From SbD1 sp049300095 (GTDB taxonomy: Bacteria; Desulfobacterota; Syntrophobacteria; Syntrophobacterales; Syntrophobacteraceae), in the NCBI GenBank assembly GCA_049300095.1, contig JBAQYM010000018.1:1-20901 (forward strand): DNA of 20,901 nucleotides. The letters run 5' to 3'. The notes beneath the pieces are model-generated. The model made no database searches. It had not been told where the DNA came from and saw nothing but the letters and a program-made list of their open reading frames with translations. Shown here piece by piece: positions 7,608 through 16,385 of the stretch. Each line of letters opens with the position of its first letter. Position 1 is the stretch's first letter. Made by a program: the position numbers and the translations under genes.

Positions 7608-8057
7608 TCACCCCCGCGCGGCCCCGGTCCCGGAGCGGACGCGGATTACGGCGGCCCTCAGCCTCTCCGTGACTTCCTTTATATGTTCTTCGTCCCGATA
7701 GGGATTTCTCGGCCAGAAAAACCCTTTCAGCCCGTCTTTTTTTCTCCTGGGAACGACGTGCACGTGCAGGTGTGGCACGCTCTGGCTGATCTTGTTGTTT
7801 ATGGCGAGAAAGGTCCCGTCCGCCGCCAGCCCTTCCTCGACCGCGCGCGAAAGCAGCCTGGCGTTGAAAAACAGGGGCGTCAGCAGGTCGTCCGATAAAT
7901 CGGAGAACGTCTCGATATGAAGTTTCGGGACGAGCAGGCAGTGTCCGGGAAAAAGCGGGCGGTTGTCCAGGAAGGCCATGCAGTGTTCGTCTTCCATGAC
8001 GACGGAGGCGGGCAGGTCCCCGCTTACTATCCGGCAGAACTTGCAGCCCGGGCTCAC
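7608..8057 (-). CDS. HIT family protein (histidine-triad nucleotide hydrolase/transferase)
   Basis: This 149-aa protein carries the histidine triad PHLHVHVVPR at 95-104 (H96, H98, H100). An N-terminal Cys pair (C5, C8), together with downstream His, resembles the zinc site of many HIT proteins. Family members hydrolyse or transfer nucleoside monophosphates (AMP-amine, Ap4A-type substrates); the substrate here is not determinable. Translation appears to begin at GTG (8057), whose bases overlap the radA stop as GTGA, indicating translational coupling. The next in-frame ATG, at residue 21, would remove the Cys pair. The stop codon lies within a 12-bp direct repeat (two copies of CACCCCGGCACT, about 7586-7609). 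Confidence 0.88.
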   Translation of the reverse strand: MSPGCKFCRIVSGDLPASVVMEDEHCMAFLDNRPLFPGHCLLVPKLHIETFSDLSDDLLTPLFFNARLLSRAVEEGLAADGTFLAINNKISQSVPHLHVHVVPRRKKDGLKGFFWPRNPYRDEEHIKEVTERLRAAVIRVRSGTGAARG

Positions 8058-9445
8058 GGCCGGCGTCGCCCCGGGACGTCGGCGCTCTCATCGAAAATTA
8101 CCTGGAGCACGTCCTGGAGTGTTCGCACACCGATGCAGCGGGCGTCCATTTCCTGGGAGAGACGCTCGGCGTTGCTCTTGGGCATGAGGTAGGAGGCAAA
8201 TCCGAGCTTGGACGCCTCGGCCGCGCGGAGCACGCTGTGGCCCACCCCCCTCACTTCTCCGGCAAGTCCCACCTCGCCCCACACCACGAGGTCCTGAGGA
8301 AGCGGCCTGTCGAGGTAGGTGCTCATGAGGGCGGTCGTCATGGCGAGGTCGGCCGCCGGTTCGACCAGCCGGACCCCACCGGCGACGTTTACGAACACGT
8401 CCTGCTGGGCGAAATTGAAGCCCGCCTTTTTTTCGAGCACGGCAAGGAGGAGCGAGAGCCGGTTGGTGTCCACCCCCATGCTGGTGCGGCGCGGCTGCAT
8501 CCAGCCGGTCGCGCTCACCAGGGCCTGGAGTTCGACAAGGATCGGCCGGGTGCCCTCGACCGCGCAGGCGACAACGGAGCCCGAGACCCCCATCGGGCGC
8601 TCGGCGAGCAGGAGCTGGGACGGGTTGGGGACCTCTTCGAGCCCGGTCTCCTTCATCTCGAAGACCCCGACCTCGTTTGTCGAGCCGAACCGGTTCTTGA
8701 CCGCGCGAAGCAGCCGGAAAGTGTGCGTCCTGTCGCCTTCGAGGTACAAGACGGTGTCCACGAGGTGTTCGAGCGCGCGCGGGCCGGCGATTGCGCCCTC
8801 CTTGGTGACGTGCCCGATCACGAATATGCTGATCCCGGCGTCCTTGCCCGCGCGCATGAGCCTGGACGCGCATTCCCGCACCTGACTGATCGAGCCGGGG
8901 GCCACGTCGAGGAGCCGGGTGTACATGGTCTGGATGGAATCGACCGCCACCACCAGGGGCGGTTTTCTTTCCATTTCGTCGAGGACGGCTTCGAGCGATG
9001 TCTCCGACAGGATATAGAGGTCGCGCGCGGAAAGCCCCAGCCGGCCGGCCCGTGACTTGAGCTGCTGCGGGCTTTCTTCCCCGGAGACATAGAGCACGGG
9101 GCCGTCCCCCGTCATCTTCGAGACCGCCTGCAGGAGCAGGGTGGATTTCCCGATTCCGGGATCTCCCGCCAGCAAAACGAGCGACCCCCTGGTGAGGCCG
9201 CCCCCGAGCACCCGGTCCCATTCGCCGATTCCGGTATAAAACCGGGTCTCCCCGTCTGCCTGGATATCATCGAGCCTGACCGGCCGGGATGCGTGCCGGG
9301 CAATCTTTGCGGCCTTTTCATGCCCCTTGAGGGCCACCTCTTCGGAAAAACTGTCCCAGCTCAGGCATTCCGTGCACCGCCCCATCCACTTGGGGCTGAC
9401 GAGGCCGCACTGCTGGCAGCGGTATATCAATTTGCGATCTGCCAT
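8054..9445 (-). CDS. radA: DNA repair protein RadA
   Basis: This 463-aa protein matches RadA/Sms, a RecA-like helicase acting at recombination intermediates and D-loops. A C4 zinc finger lies at C10, C13, C24 and C27. The Walker A motif GDPGIGKS is at 94-101, the Walker B-like strand LVVAVDS at 164-170, and the RadA-specific KNRFG motif at 250-254. A Lon-protease-like C-terminal domain follows, from about 275. The length is normal. A strong GGAGGAA precedes the ATG. It is the first gene of a two-gene operon with the HIT gene, which overlaps its stop. It is divergent from trxA across a 340-base region. Confidence 0.97.
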   Translation of the reverse strand: MADRKLIYRCQQCGLVSPKWMGRCTECLSWDSFSEEVALKGHEKAAKIARHASRPVRLDDIQADGETRFYTGIGEWDRVLGGGLTRGSLVLLAGDPGIGKSTLLLQAVSKMTGDGPVLYVSGEESPQQLKSRAGRLGLSARDLYILSETSLEAVLDEMERKPPLVVAVDSIQTMYTRLLDVAPGSISQVRECASRLMRAGKDAGISIFVIGHVTKEGAIAGPRALEHLVDTVLYLEGDRTHTFRLLRAVKNRFGSTNEVGVFEMKETGLEEVPNPSQLLLAERPMGVSGSVVACAVEGTRPILVELQALVSATGWMQPRRTSMGVDTNRLSLLLAVLEKKAGFNFAQQDVFVNVAGGVRLVEPAADLAMTTALMSTYLDRPLPQDLVVWGEVGLAGEVRGVGHSVLRAAEASKLGFASYLMPKSNAERLSQEMDARCIGVRTLQDVLQVIFDESADVPGRRRP

Positions 9446-9480
9446 TCCCTTTGTTCCTCCGGGGTTGGTTCGATGGGGAA

Positions 9481-9508
9481 ATTATGTTTATCATCAAATA
9501 AAATCAAA
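9481..9508 (-). promoter_or_regulatory. Possible sigma70 promoter for radA
   Basis: On the minus strand, TTTGAT (9508-9503), a 16-bp spacer and CATAAT (9486-9481) lie about 35-60 bases before the radA start, in an AT-rich patch. The -10 box is good and the -35 is weak. Confidence 0.4.
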
Positions 9509-9681
9509 GTCTTTTTATATTGTTTGCGATGGGTTTGAGGGTTAGATTAGCTTGAGCCGAAACTCGACGCCGCTTCCGCCCGTATTTTTACCCGGCTCGC
9601 GACGCCCTGACGGCGCCCGGCGGCGGGGATTGAAACGACGGATAGCGGGACCGCATCCAGCCATCTTGTCTCGATTGCAAA

Positions 9682-9711
9682 TTGACAAGATCAAAAAGAG
9701 TGGTCTATAAG
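9682..9711 (+). promoter_or_regulatory. Sigma70-type promoter for trxA
   Basis: A perfect TTGACA (9682-9687) is followed by an 18-bp spacer and TATAAG (9706-9711). This would start transcription near 9718 and give a leader of about 70 bases before the trxA start at 9789. It is the best-matching promoter in the window. Confidence 0.65.
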
Positions 9712-9788
9712 GAAATTTCGTTATTCACAAACACAATGGTCCGAGCGGGACCGGGCATAAGCCTCACATGATGAGAGGAGCTATCCTG

Positions 9789-10118
9789 ATGGCTGGTAAC
9801 ATCATAGAAGTTACGGACGGCAGTTTCGAACAGGAAGTGATCCAGTCGGAAGTACCCGTGCTGGTCGATTTCTGGGCGCCGTGGTGCGGACCGTGCCGCG
9901 CAATCGCCCCGGTCGTCGAGGAGCTTTCCAACGATTACGGCGGCAAGCTCAAGATTGCCAAGTGCAATGTGGACGACAATCCCAAGACGCCCGGCAAATA
10001 CGGAATCCGCGCCATTCCGACGCTGATCATTTTCAAGGGCGGCAACGTGAGCGAGCAGATCACAGGGGCCGTTGCGAAGTCGCAGATTACCGCGGCAATA
10101 GATAAGGTTGTGGGATAA
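9789..10118 (+). CDS. trxA: Thioredoxin
   Basis: This 109-aa protein is a classic single-domain thioredoxin with active site WCGPC at 32-36, preceded by VLVDFWAP and with the cis-proline region IRAIPTLIIF. It reduces protein disulfides in the cytoplasm and is recharged by the reductase encoded 77 bases downstream. ATG at 9789 is preferred because GAGAGGAG lies about 9 bases upstream. The ATGs at 9768 and 9771 fall on or before that ribosome-binding site and would add residues atypical of the family. It is probably transcribed from the promoter at 9682. Confidence 0.97.
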   Translation: MAGNIIEVTDGSFEQEVIQSEVPVLVDFWAPWCGPCRAIAPVVEELSNDYGGKLKIAKCNVDDNPKTPGKYGIRAIPTLIIFKGGNVSEQITGAVAKSQITAAIDKVVG

Positions 10119-10167
10119 GCCCCCCGGTTTCGCGCCTGTTATAGCTCCCGGTTTTTGGGGCTTTTTC
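10117..10167 (+). terminator. Possible terminator/attenuator between trxA and trxB
   Basis: AAGCCCC (10117-10123) can pair with GGGGCTT (10157-10163), followed by TTTTTC-like sequence. The loop is long (33 bases), so efficiency is uncertain. It would reduce trxB expression relative to trxA. Confidence 0.4.
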
Positions 10168-10195
10168 GATTCCCTCCGAGAAGTCTCCTCAGTTT

Positions 10196-11134
10196 ATGGC
10201 GGAAAATAAAATTTACGATATGATCATCATCGGCGGCGGGCCGGCTGGATTGACAGCCGGCCTCTACGCCGCGCGGGCGCGCCTCGACGCGCTCCTGCTC
10301 GAACAGATGGGGTTCGGCGGACAGTTGCTCACCTATGAGAGGGTGGACAACTATCCGGGTTTTCCCGAGGGCATCGGAGCGTACGGCCTGGCCGAGCTGA
10401 TCAGCGCCCAGGCGCTGAGGTTCGGCCTTCAGACCCGCAACGCCGAAGTCCGGGGGCTTGACCTCGGTGGTAAGATAAAAAGAATCATCCTCTCGGACGG
10501 CTGGATCGAGACGAAGACCGTCGTGATCGCCTCGGGCGCCTCGCCCAACAAGCTGGGGGCCAAAGGCGAGATCGAGCTTACGGGCCGGGGGGTTTCCTAC
10601 TGCGCCGTGTGCGACGCGCCCTTTTTCCGCAACCAGGACGTCGCGGTCGTGGGCGGGGGTGACACGGCCATCGAAGAGGCGCTTTATCTGACGAAATTTG
10701 CGGACAAGGTCCACATCGTACATAGAAGAGAGCGGCTCAGGGCCACGCCCGTCATACAAGAAAAGGCCTTCCAGAACGAGAAGATTTCGTTTATTCTGTG
10801 CAAGGTGGTAACCGCGATCGAAGGCGGGCCCGGCGGGGTCGAGGGTCTTTCGCTGCGCGATGTGAAAAGTTCGGAGCAATCCGTGCTGCCGGTGTCCGGC
10901 GTGTTCGTATTCGTGGGAATCAAACCCAACGCCGCCTTTATCCCCCCCGAGATACACCGCGATCCATGCGGCTTTATCTGCACGGATCAGGAAATGGCCA
11001 CCTGTATTCCGGGTGTCTACGCGGCCGGAGACATACGGTCAAAGGCGCTGCGCCAGATCGTGACCGCCGTGGGGGACGGGGCCACGGCCGCTTTCAATGC
11101 GGGCCGCTATATCGAGGAAAACTTCAGCGATTGA
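10196..11134 (+). CDS. trxB: Thioredoxin reductase (NADPH)
   Basis: This 312-aa flavoprotein transfers electrons from NAD(P)H via FAD to thioredoxin. The FAD-binding GGGPAG is at 13-18, the redox-active CAVCD at 136-140 (C136, C139), the pyridine-nucleotide loop GGGDTA at 153-158, and the NADPH-preferring HRRER at 176-180. A C-terminal FAD motif (VYAAGDI) follows. The length is normal. The upstream Shine-Dalgarno is weak (CCGAGAAG). The position directly behind trxA makes the physiological partner clear. Confidence 0.95.
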   Translation: MAENKIYDMIIIGGGPAGLTAGLYAARARLDALLLEQMGFGGQLLTYERVDNYPGFPEGIGAYGLAELISAQALRFGLQTRNAEVRGLDLGGKIKRIILSDGWIETKTVVIASGASPNKLGAKGEIELTGRGVSYCAVCDAPFFRNQDVAVVGGGDTAIEEALYLTKFADKVHIVHRRERLRATPVIQEKAFQNEKISFILCKVVTAIEGGPGGVEGLSLRDVKSSEQSVLPVSGVFVFVGIKPNAAFIPPEIHRDPCGFICTDQEMATCIPGVYAAGDIRSKALRQIVTAVGDGATAAFNAGRYIEENFSD

Positions 11135-11235
11135 GGCGATAAGGCGTCGGCAATCGGCCCCGGGATGCATCGAGCACGGGACCGGAAAGCCGGGACCTCA
11201 TCGCTTACGGTATAACTTTTAATCGGGGTTTTTTT

Positions 11236-12009
11236 ATGAAGCGCTTCAGGACCGGTCCCAGGACAGTGTCCCGTCTATCACGTTTCCTTCCTTTGGTTGT
11301 CGCCCTTTTTATCCTGAGCGGCTGCGGCGGGGCCAATCTCTCGGAGTTCTATTTCGGCGACCTGTTCGGGAAGGGGACGTCGGCCATCGACAAGACCGCC
11401 GAACAACTCGCCGTCGACGGCACGCAGAAGATGCAGAAGAAGGATTACGGCGGGGCGGTCGAGGCTTTTAAGAAGCTCAAGGAGCACTATCCCTACAGCA
11501 AGTACGCGATCCTGGCCGAAATGAAGCTCGGCGACGCCTATTTTTACGACAAGAAATACGCCGAAGCCTCGATGGCCTACGAGGAATTCGTTCGACTCCA
11601 TCCCCGAAACGAGGTGGTTCCCTACATCCTCTATCAGATCGGCATGAGCCATTTCCTCGCCTTCACCACGGTCGACCGCGATCCCGAAGAGACCAACATC
11701 GCCATGCAGGCCTTTCAGAAGGTGATCCAGAACTTTCCGAAGTCGGAATACGCCAAGAAGGCCGAAAAGCAGCTTTTCGAGTGCAAGAAGCGCCTCATTT
11801 CGCATGAATTCCAGGTGGCGAGGTTCTACTACATCGTGAAGGAATACGACGCGGCCAAGACGCGCCTGGACTCGATGATCCAGAAATACCCGCAGGCGAT
11901 AGCCGACCTCGGGTACGGCAAGGATGTCCAGAAAATGCTGGCCAAGTGCGAGCAGGAATGCGCCAAGGGCCCAAAAGGGCCGGGGATCTGGACTAAGGTG
12001 GGGTTTTGA
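11236..12009 (+). CDS. bamD: Outer membrane assembly lipoprotein BamD
   Basis: This 257-aa lipoprotein has a signal peptide ending in the lipobox LSGC, placing the lipidated Cys at residue 30. TPR-like helical repeats fill the rest (for example DYGGAVEAFKKLKEHYP and KYAEASMAYEEFVRLHP), matching the BamD/ComL/YfiO family. It is anchored to the inner leaflet of the outer membrane and works with BamA in inserting beta-barrel proteins. Mature length and repeat pattern are typical. There is no good Shine-Dalgarno; a run of seven T precedes the ATG. It follows trxB by 100 bases and may be read from the same transcript. Confidence 0.9.
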   Translation: MKRFRTGPRTVSRLSRFLPLVVALFILSGCGGANLSEFYFGDLFGKGTSAIDKTAEQLAVDGTQKMQKKDYGGAVEAFKKLKEHYPYSKYAILAEMKLGDAYFYDKKYAEASMAYEEFVRLHPRNEVVPYILYQIGMSHFLAFTTVDRDPEETNIAMQAFQKVIQNFPKSEYAKKAEKQLFECKKRLISHEFQVARFYYIVKEYDAAKTRLDSMIQKYPQAIADLGYGKDVQKMLAKCEQECAKGPKGPGIWTKVGF

Positions 12010-12015
12010 TATTAT

Positions 12016-12021
12016 TATAAT
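12016..12021 (+). promoter_or_regulatory. Consensus -10 box upstream of rho leader
   Basis: A perfect TATAAT occurs seven bases after the bamD stop codon, but no recognisable -35 lies at the expected distance. A second partial candidate, TTGACA at 12104-12109, has no good -10. One of these probably drives rho; which one is unresolved. Confidence 0.3.
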
Positions 12022-12030
12022 GGTAAGGAC

Positions 12031-12171
12031 ATGATCCGGTTCATCCCCCGGGTCACCCTCGCCGAACGGGGTCACTTCTCTCGGTTCATGCAAAAAGTTG
12101 TTGTTGACAAAGGGGATGTCTTTCTTGCATGCTGGGGCGTGCCTGAAAAGGAGAGCGGACCTTCCCTTTGA
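12031..12171 (+). CDS. Possible leader ORF upstream of rho (46 aa)
   Basis: ATG at 12031 opens a 46-codon frame (begins MIRFIPRVTLAERG, ends ESGPSL). It is preceded closely by GGTAAGG, which is spaced rather tightly. It occupies the 340-base gap before rho, where enteric bacteria carry the short rhoL leader ORF. I see no sequence similarity to RhoL; only size and position are comparable. It may be a chance frame. Confidence 0.25.
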   Translation: MIRFIPRVTLAERGHFSRFMQKVVVDKGDVFLACWGVPEKESGPSL

Positions 12172-12348
12172 ACAATTCCCAACCAAGCGGGCAAAAGATC
12201 GTCCTGTCAATTCGTCTGCCGGATGCGGTCGACGGTGTTCTACTTCCCTGAAAACCTGAATGAATTGCATGTCCGACCATAACTGCTGCAAAAAATTCTC
12301 TAACCGGGAATGCCATCGCTTTTAAATACAATTTACGGAGAAAATTTC

Positions 12349-13662
<1,314 letters not shown>

Positions 13663-13667
13663 CGCGG

Positions 13668-13776
13668 GAGCGGCCGGGCTTGGTGCGATCGGTTCGACCG
13701 GGCTTGTTGCGATCGGTTCGACTGGGCTTGTTGCGATCTGTTCGACCGGGCTTGTTGCGGCTGGAGCGGCCGTGAG
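13668..13776. repeat. 24-bp tandem repeat immediately downstream of rho
   Basis: Four full copies and a partial fifth of a 24-bp unit, consensus GTTCGACCGGGCTTGTTGCG plus four variable bases (13668, 13692, 13716, 13740, partial 13764). The tract starts 5 bases after the rho stop. The units are contiguous with no spacers, so this is not a CRISPR array. The period is divisible by three, but no real gene reads through. Confidence 0.85.
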
Positions 13777-13838
13777 GGGATAAAAACCCTCCCCCATTAC
13801 TTGGGTGGGGCGGAGTCCACGAAGGTTGCCGCATGACT

Positions 13839-14088
13839 CGTAGGGGCGGGGTTGAGGGGCTGTTGCCCAAATGCAAAAGTTACGACAGGTATGGCCAAAA
13901 CAGGGCGGAGGTCTCCCCTCCCTTGGCGGGAGGGGCTGGGGGAGGGGGTCGTAAGTACTTGAAAATTCAACACCCTCCCCTGACCCCTCCCATCGAAGGG
14001 AGGGGGACTCACGTCCGGCTCGATAGTCGCTCAAACTTGAATGTTTTTTTGGGCAACAGCCCCTTGATCCCCGCCCGGATGGGCGGAA
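13839..14088 (+). repeat. Family C unit split by a family B insertion
   Basis: 13839-13855 (CGTAGGGGCGGGGTTGA) and 14064-14088 (TTGATCCCCGCCC, then a related tail) are the two parts of one family C unit. The only extra bases relative to the empty site at 7435-7472 are the B element and one copy of TTGA. Confidence 0.85.
13856..14063. mobile_element. Family B non-autonomous element with TTGA target duplication
   Basis: A 208-bp element has ends GGGGCTGTTGCCCAAAT and TTTGGGCAACAGCCCC. It is flanked by TTGA at 13852-13855 and 14064-14067, and sits inside a family C unit whose intact form is in the window. The core holds two G/C-rich palindromes (CTCCCCTCCCTTGGCGGGAG and a partner) facing each other, so the whole element can fold. 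It lies between rho and rpmE, separating them; rpmE has its own promoter downstream. Confidence 0.85.
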
Positions 14089-14167
14089 CGGATTTATAAC
14101 CTGCATGGCCAAAGGCCCGGTCTTTGCCACGCCAATAGCCCGGTCCGGCCGCGGCCTCCGGGCACGC

Positions 14168-14216
14168 CAATATCCAATAACCAATATCCGCCATCCGCCA
14201 TCCAGTTCCTGTATCC
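14168..14216. repeat. Heptanucleotide-period tract upstream of rpmE
   Basis: Seven consecutive 7-bp units: CAATATC, CAATAAC, CAATATC, CGCCATC twice, CAGTTCC, TGTATCC. The sequence differs from the other heptad tracts but the period is identical and in phase. Confidence 0.7.
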
Positions 14217-14288
14217 CGGCCGACGCTTCCCGATTTCGTACATACCGGGCGCCCTCGCCGGCAACCCCCGAGGCCCTTCCGAAAATAA

Positions 14289-14316
14289 TTGCAAAAAGCG
14301 CGCTTTGATGTACAAT
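14289..14316 (+). promoter_or_regulatory. Sigma70-type promoter for rpmE
   Basis: TTGCAA (14289-14294), a 16-bp spacer and TACAAT (14311-14316) lie about 45 bases before the rpmE start. This makes rpmE-prfA transcription independent of rho despite the intervening repeats. Confidence 0.6.
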
Positions 14317-14359
14317 ATATGATTCGGGCAGTCATCAGATTAAGGAAGGAAGTTCCCAG

Positions 14360-14581
14360 ATGAAAGACAAAATTCATCCCCAGTATTTCGAGACGGTCAT
14401 TAGATGCGCATGCGGAAACGAAATCCCCACCGGTTCGACGAAAAAGGAAATCCGGGTCGAAATCTGCTCCAAGTGCCACCCCTTCTACACCGGAAAGCAA
14501 AAGCTGGTTGACTCGGCAGGTCGAATCGAGAGGTTCCGCCGCAAATATGCAAAGTTCCAGACTCCGGAAGAAAAGGCATAA
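14360..14581 (+). CDS. rpmE: 50S ribosomal protein L31 (zinc-binding type)
   Basis: This 73-aa protein begins MKDKIHPQY, typical of L31. It carries four cysteines in two pairs (C16, C18, C36, C39: CAC and CSKC), marking the zinc-containing form. HPFYTGKQK and RFRRKY are conserved family strings. L31 bridges the central protuberance of the 50S subunit to the 30S head. AAGGAAGGAAG provides a strong ribosome-binding site. A purine-rich 7-bp repeat tract starts two bases after the stop. Confidence 0.97.
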   Translation: MKDKIHPQYFETVIRCACGNEIPTGSTKKEIRVEICSKCHPFYTGKQKLVDSAGRIERFRRKYAKFQTPEEKA

Positions 14582-14583
14582 AA

Positions 14584-14646
14584 CGGAGGTCGGAGGACGG
14601 AAGACAGAGGTCGGAAGTCCGAAGACGGAGATCGGAGGCCGGAAAA
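14584..14646. repeat. Heptanucleotide-period tract after rpmE stop codon
   Basis: Nine consecutive 7-bp units of the type CGGAGGT, CGGAGGA, CGGAAGA, CAGAGGT and so on begin two bases after the rpmE stop. It is purine-rich in the mRNA sense. Confidence 0.85.
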
Positions 14647-14835
14647 GCGGCCCCGCTATTCGACCGACTCCATCTGGCTGGCGGGCTGGATCGCCCGCCC
14701 GGCGCCCGCGAGAGTTCTCCCGGGGCACAAACGGGAACCGGCTGATACCGGTTCTTTATTTTTATGCGAACGATCGAGACGCCCGCGGCCCCGCCGCGAG
14801 CCCGCCCTCGGCGTTCGAGGAAGCAAGTTGCCGCA

Positions 14836-15903
14836 ATGTTTGACAGGCTGGAAAGCGTCGTACAAAAATTTCAAAGACTCGAAGAGGAACTCGGCAATCC
14901 CGAGCTGCTGAGCAACCAGAAAGAGTACCAGCAGGTCGCCAGGGAACGCTCCGAGATCGCTCCGGTAGTGGAAAAGTACGCGCGCTACAAGGCCCTCAAA
15001 GAACAGTTGCAGGATAACCAGGCAATGCTCGAACGCGACGAGGACGCGGAAATGCGGGACCTCATTCGCGAAGATATCGCCGAATTAAAAAAACAGCTCG
15101 ACGCCGCCGAAGCCGAATTAATACTCATGCTTGCGCCCAGGGACCCCAACGACGATAAAAACGTCATCCTGGAAATCCGGGCCGGCACCGGGGGTGAGGA
15201 AGCGGCTCTTTTCGCCGCCGACCTCTTCCGCATGTACTCGCGCTACGCGGAAATCCGCCGGTGGAAGGTCGAGATCCTGGACGCCAACCAGACGGGCATC
15301 GGGGGTTTCAAGGAAATAATCGCCTCGATAAATGGCAAGGGGGCTTACAGCAGGCTCAAGTACGAACGGGGGGTGCACCGGGTGCAGCGCATACCGGTGA
15401 CCGAAAGCCAGGGAAGGATCCACACCTCGGCCGTCACGGTTGCCGTTTTGCCCGAGGCCGCGGAAGTGGACGTCTACATCGACCCCAACGACATCCGCGT
15501 TGACGTGTTCCGCTCATCGGGTCCCGGCGGGCAGAGCGTCAACACGACGGACTCGGCCGTGCGCCTTACGCACGTCCCGACCGGCCTGGTCGTGATCTGC
15601 CAGGACGAAAAATCCCAGCACAAGAACAAGGCCAAGGCCCTCAAGGTCCTCCGCGCGCGCCTGCTCGACGCGATGCAGCGCGAGCAGGAGGCCAGGATCG
15701 CCCAGGACCGCAAAAGCCAGGTCGGCACCGGAGACCGCAGCGAGCGCATCCGCACCTACAACTTTCCCCAGAACCGGGTGTCCGACCACCGCATAAACCT
15801 CACCCTCTACAAGCTGGACATGGTCCTGTCCGGCGCCCTCGACGACCTCATCGACCCCCTGGCCACCTACTTCCAGTCCGAAGCGCTCAAGGGCGGCGAA
15901 TAA
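14836..15903 (+). CDS. prfA: Peptide chain release factor 1
   Basis: This 355-aa class I release factor recognises UAA and UAG. The tripeptide anticodon region PVT at 187-189, in HRVQRIPVTESQGRIHTSA, marks it as RF1 rather than RF2. The catalytic GGQ is at 231-233, in SSGPGGQSVNTTDSA. Coiled-coil-like helices fill the first ~100 residues. The start at 14836 gives the usual family length. The ATG at 14764 would add 24 Arg/Pro-rich residues, and the nearest Shine-Dalgarno (GAGGAA) is 13 bases from the chosen ATG, which is slightly long. In many relatives the RF methyltransferase gene prmC follows; here it does not. Confidence 0.95.
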   Translation: MFDRLESVVQKFQRLEEELGNPELLSNQKEYQQVARERSEIAPVVEKYARYKALKEQLQDNQAMLERDEDAEMRDLIREDIAELKKQLDAAEAELILMLAPRDPNDDKNVILEIRAGTGGEEAALFAADLFRMYSRYAEIRRWKVEILDANQTGIGGFKEIIASINGKGAYSRLKYERGVHRVQRIPVTESQGRIHTSAVTVAVLPEAAEVDVYIDPNDIRVDVFRSSGPGGQSVNTTDSAVRLTHVPTGLVVICQDEKSQHKNKAKALKVLRARLLDAMQREQEARIAQDRKSQVGTGDRSERIRTYNFPQNRVSDHRINLTLYKLDMVLSGALDDLIDPLATYFQSEALKGGE

Positions 15904-16005
15904 TCCTTTCCAGCCGCGGGCGCGGGCCTTTCCGGCCGCCGCAAGCCTTCCAGCGCGACAATACCTTCTCTACGCCATCGGTACTTTTTAAAGAGATCAT
16001 GGTTC

Positions 16006-16215
16006 ATGAAAAGGTTCACCGCCGTCATCGAAAAGTGCCCCGACACGGGTTTATACGTCGGGCATGTCCCCGGTTTTCCCGGAGCGCACAGCCAGGGCGC
16101 AACGCTTGATGAACTGGACAGGAATTTGCGGGAAGTCATCGGCATGCTTCTGGAGGACGGAGACCCATTATTGGAAGCGGAATTTGTCGGGACCCATGTG
16201 GTTATGGTCGAATGA
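16006..16215 (+). CDS. HicB-like small protein (UPF0150 type), no HicA partner
   Basis: This 69-aa protein has the fold signature of HicB N-terminal domains: a beta strand (FTAVIEKCPDTGLYVGHVPGFPGAHSQG), then a helix with TLDELDRNLREVIGMLLEDG. HicB proteins are usually antitoxins that inhibit the mRNA interferase HicA through this partial RNase H-like fold. There is no C-terminal DNA-binding domain and no HicA-like ORF on either side. This could be an orphan or solitary HicB-type protein of other function. The Shine-Dalgarno is weak. Confidence 0.75.
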   Translation: MKRFTAVIEKCPDTGLYVGHVPGFPGAHSQGATLDELDRNLREVIGMLLEDGDPLLEAEFVGTHVVMVE

Positions 16216-16236
16216 TGGGCAGACGGCCACAGTTGC

Positions 16237-16258
16237 GGCACGGTCTCCCGACCGTGCC
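16237..16258. repeat. Dispersed GGCACGGTC hairpin, copy 1
   Basis: This is a perfect inverted repeat, GGCACGGTC-TCCC-GACCGTGCC, 9-bp arms and a 4-base loop. It lies shortly after the HicB-like stop and recurs at 20419-20440 with one change. No T-run follows, so it is not a typical intrinsic terminator. Confidence 0.75.
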
Positions 16259-16385
16259 ACCGTGCCCGACCGAGGGTCTCCCAAAATTGTCGTAATCACC
16301 ATCCGAACCCGGCCACCCTGTCGCGACCGACCGTCCAATCAGGTCTGACCCACGGTTTCATTACTCCCGCGAAGTGAAGCGACGC

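Noticed and set aside
11278..12291. 337-aa minus-strand frame opposite bamD
   Set aside because: Shadow of bamD, which has a lipobox and TPR-like repeats in the correct frame.
13668..13776. CRISPR-like array after rho
   Set aside because: The 24-bp units are contiguous with no unique spacers, and there are no cas genes.
16216..16385. HicA toxin partner next to the HicB-like gene
   Set aside because: No frame of suitable length or with HicA-like residues is present on either strand.
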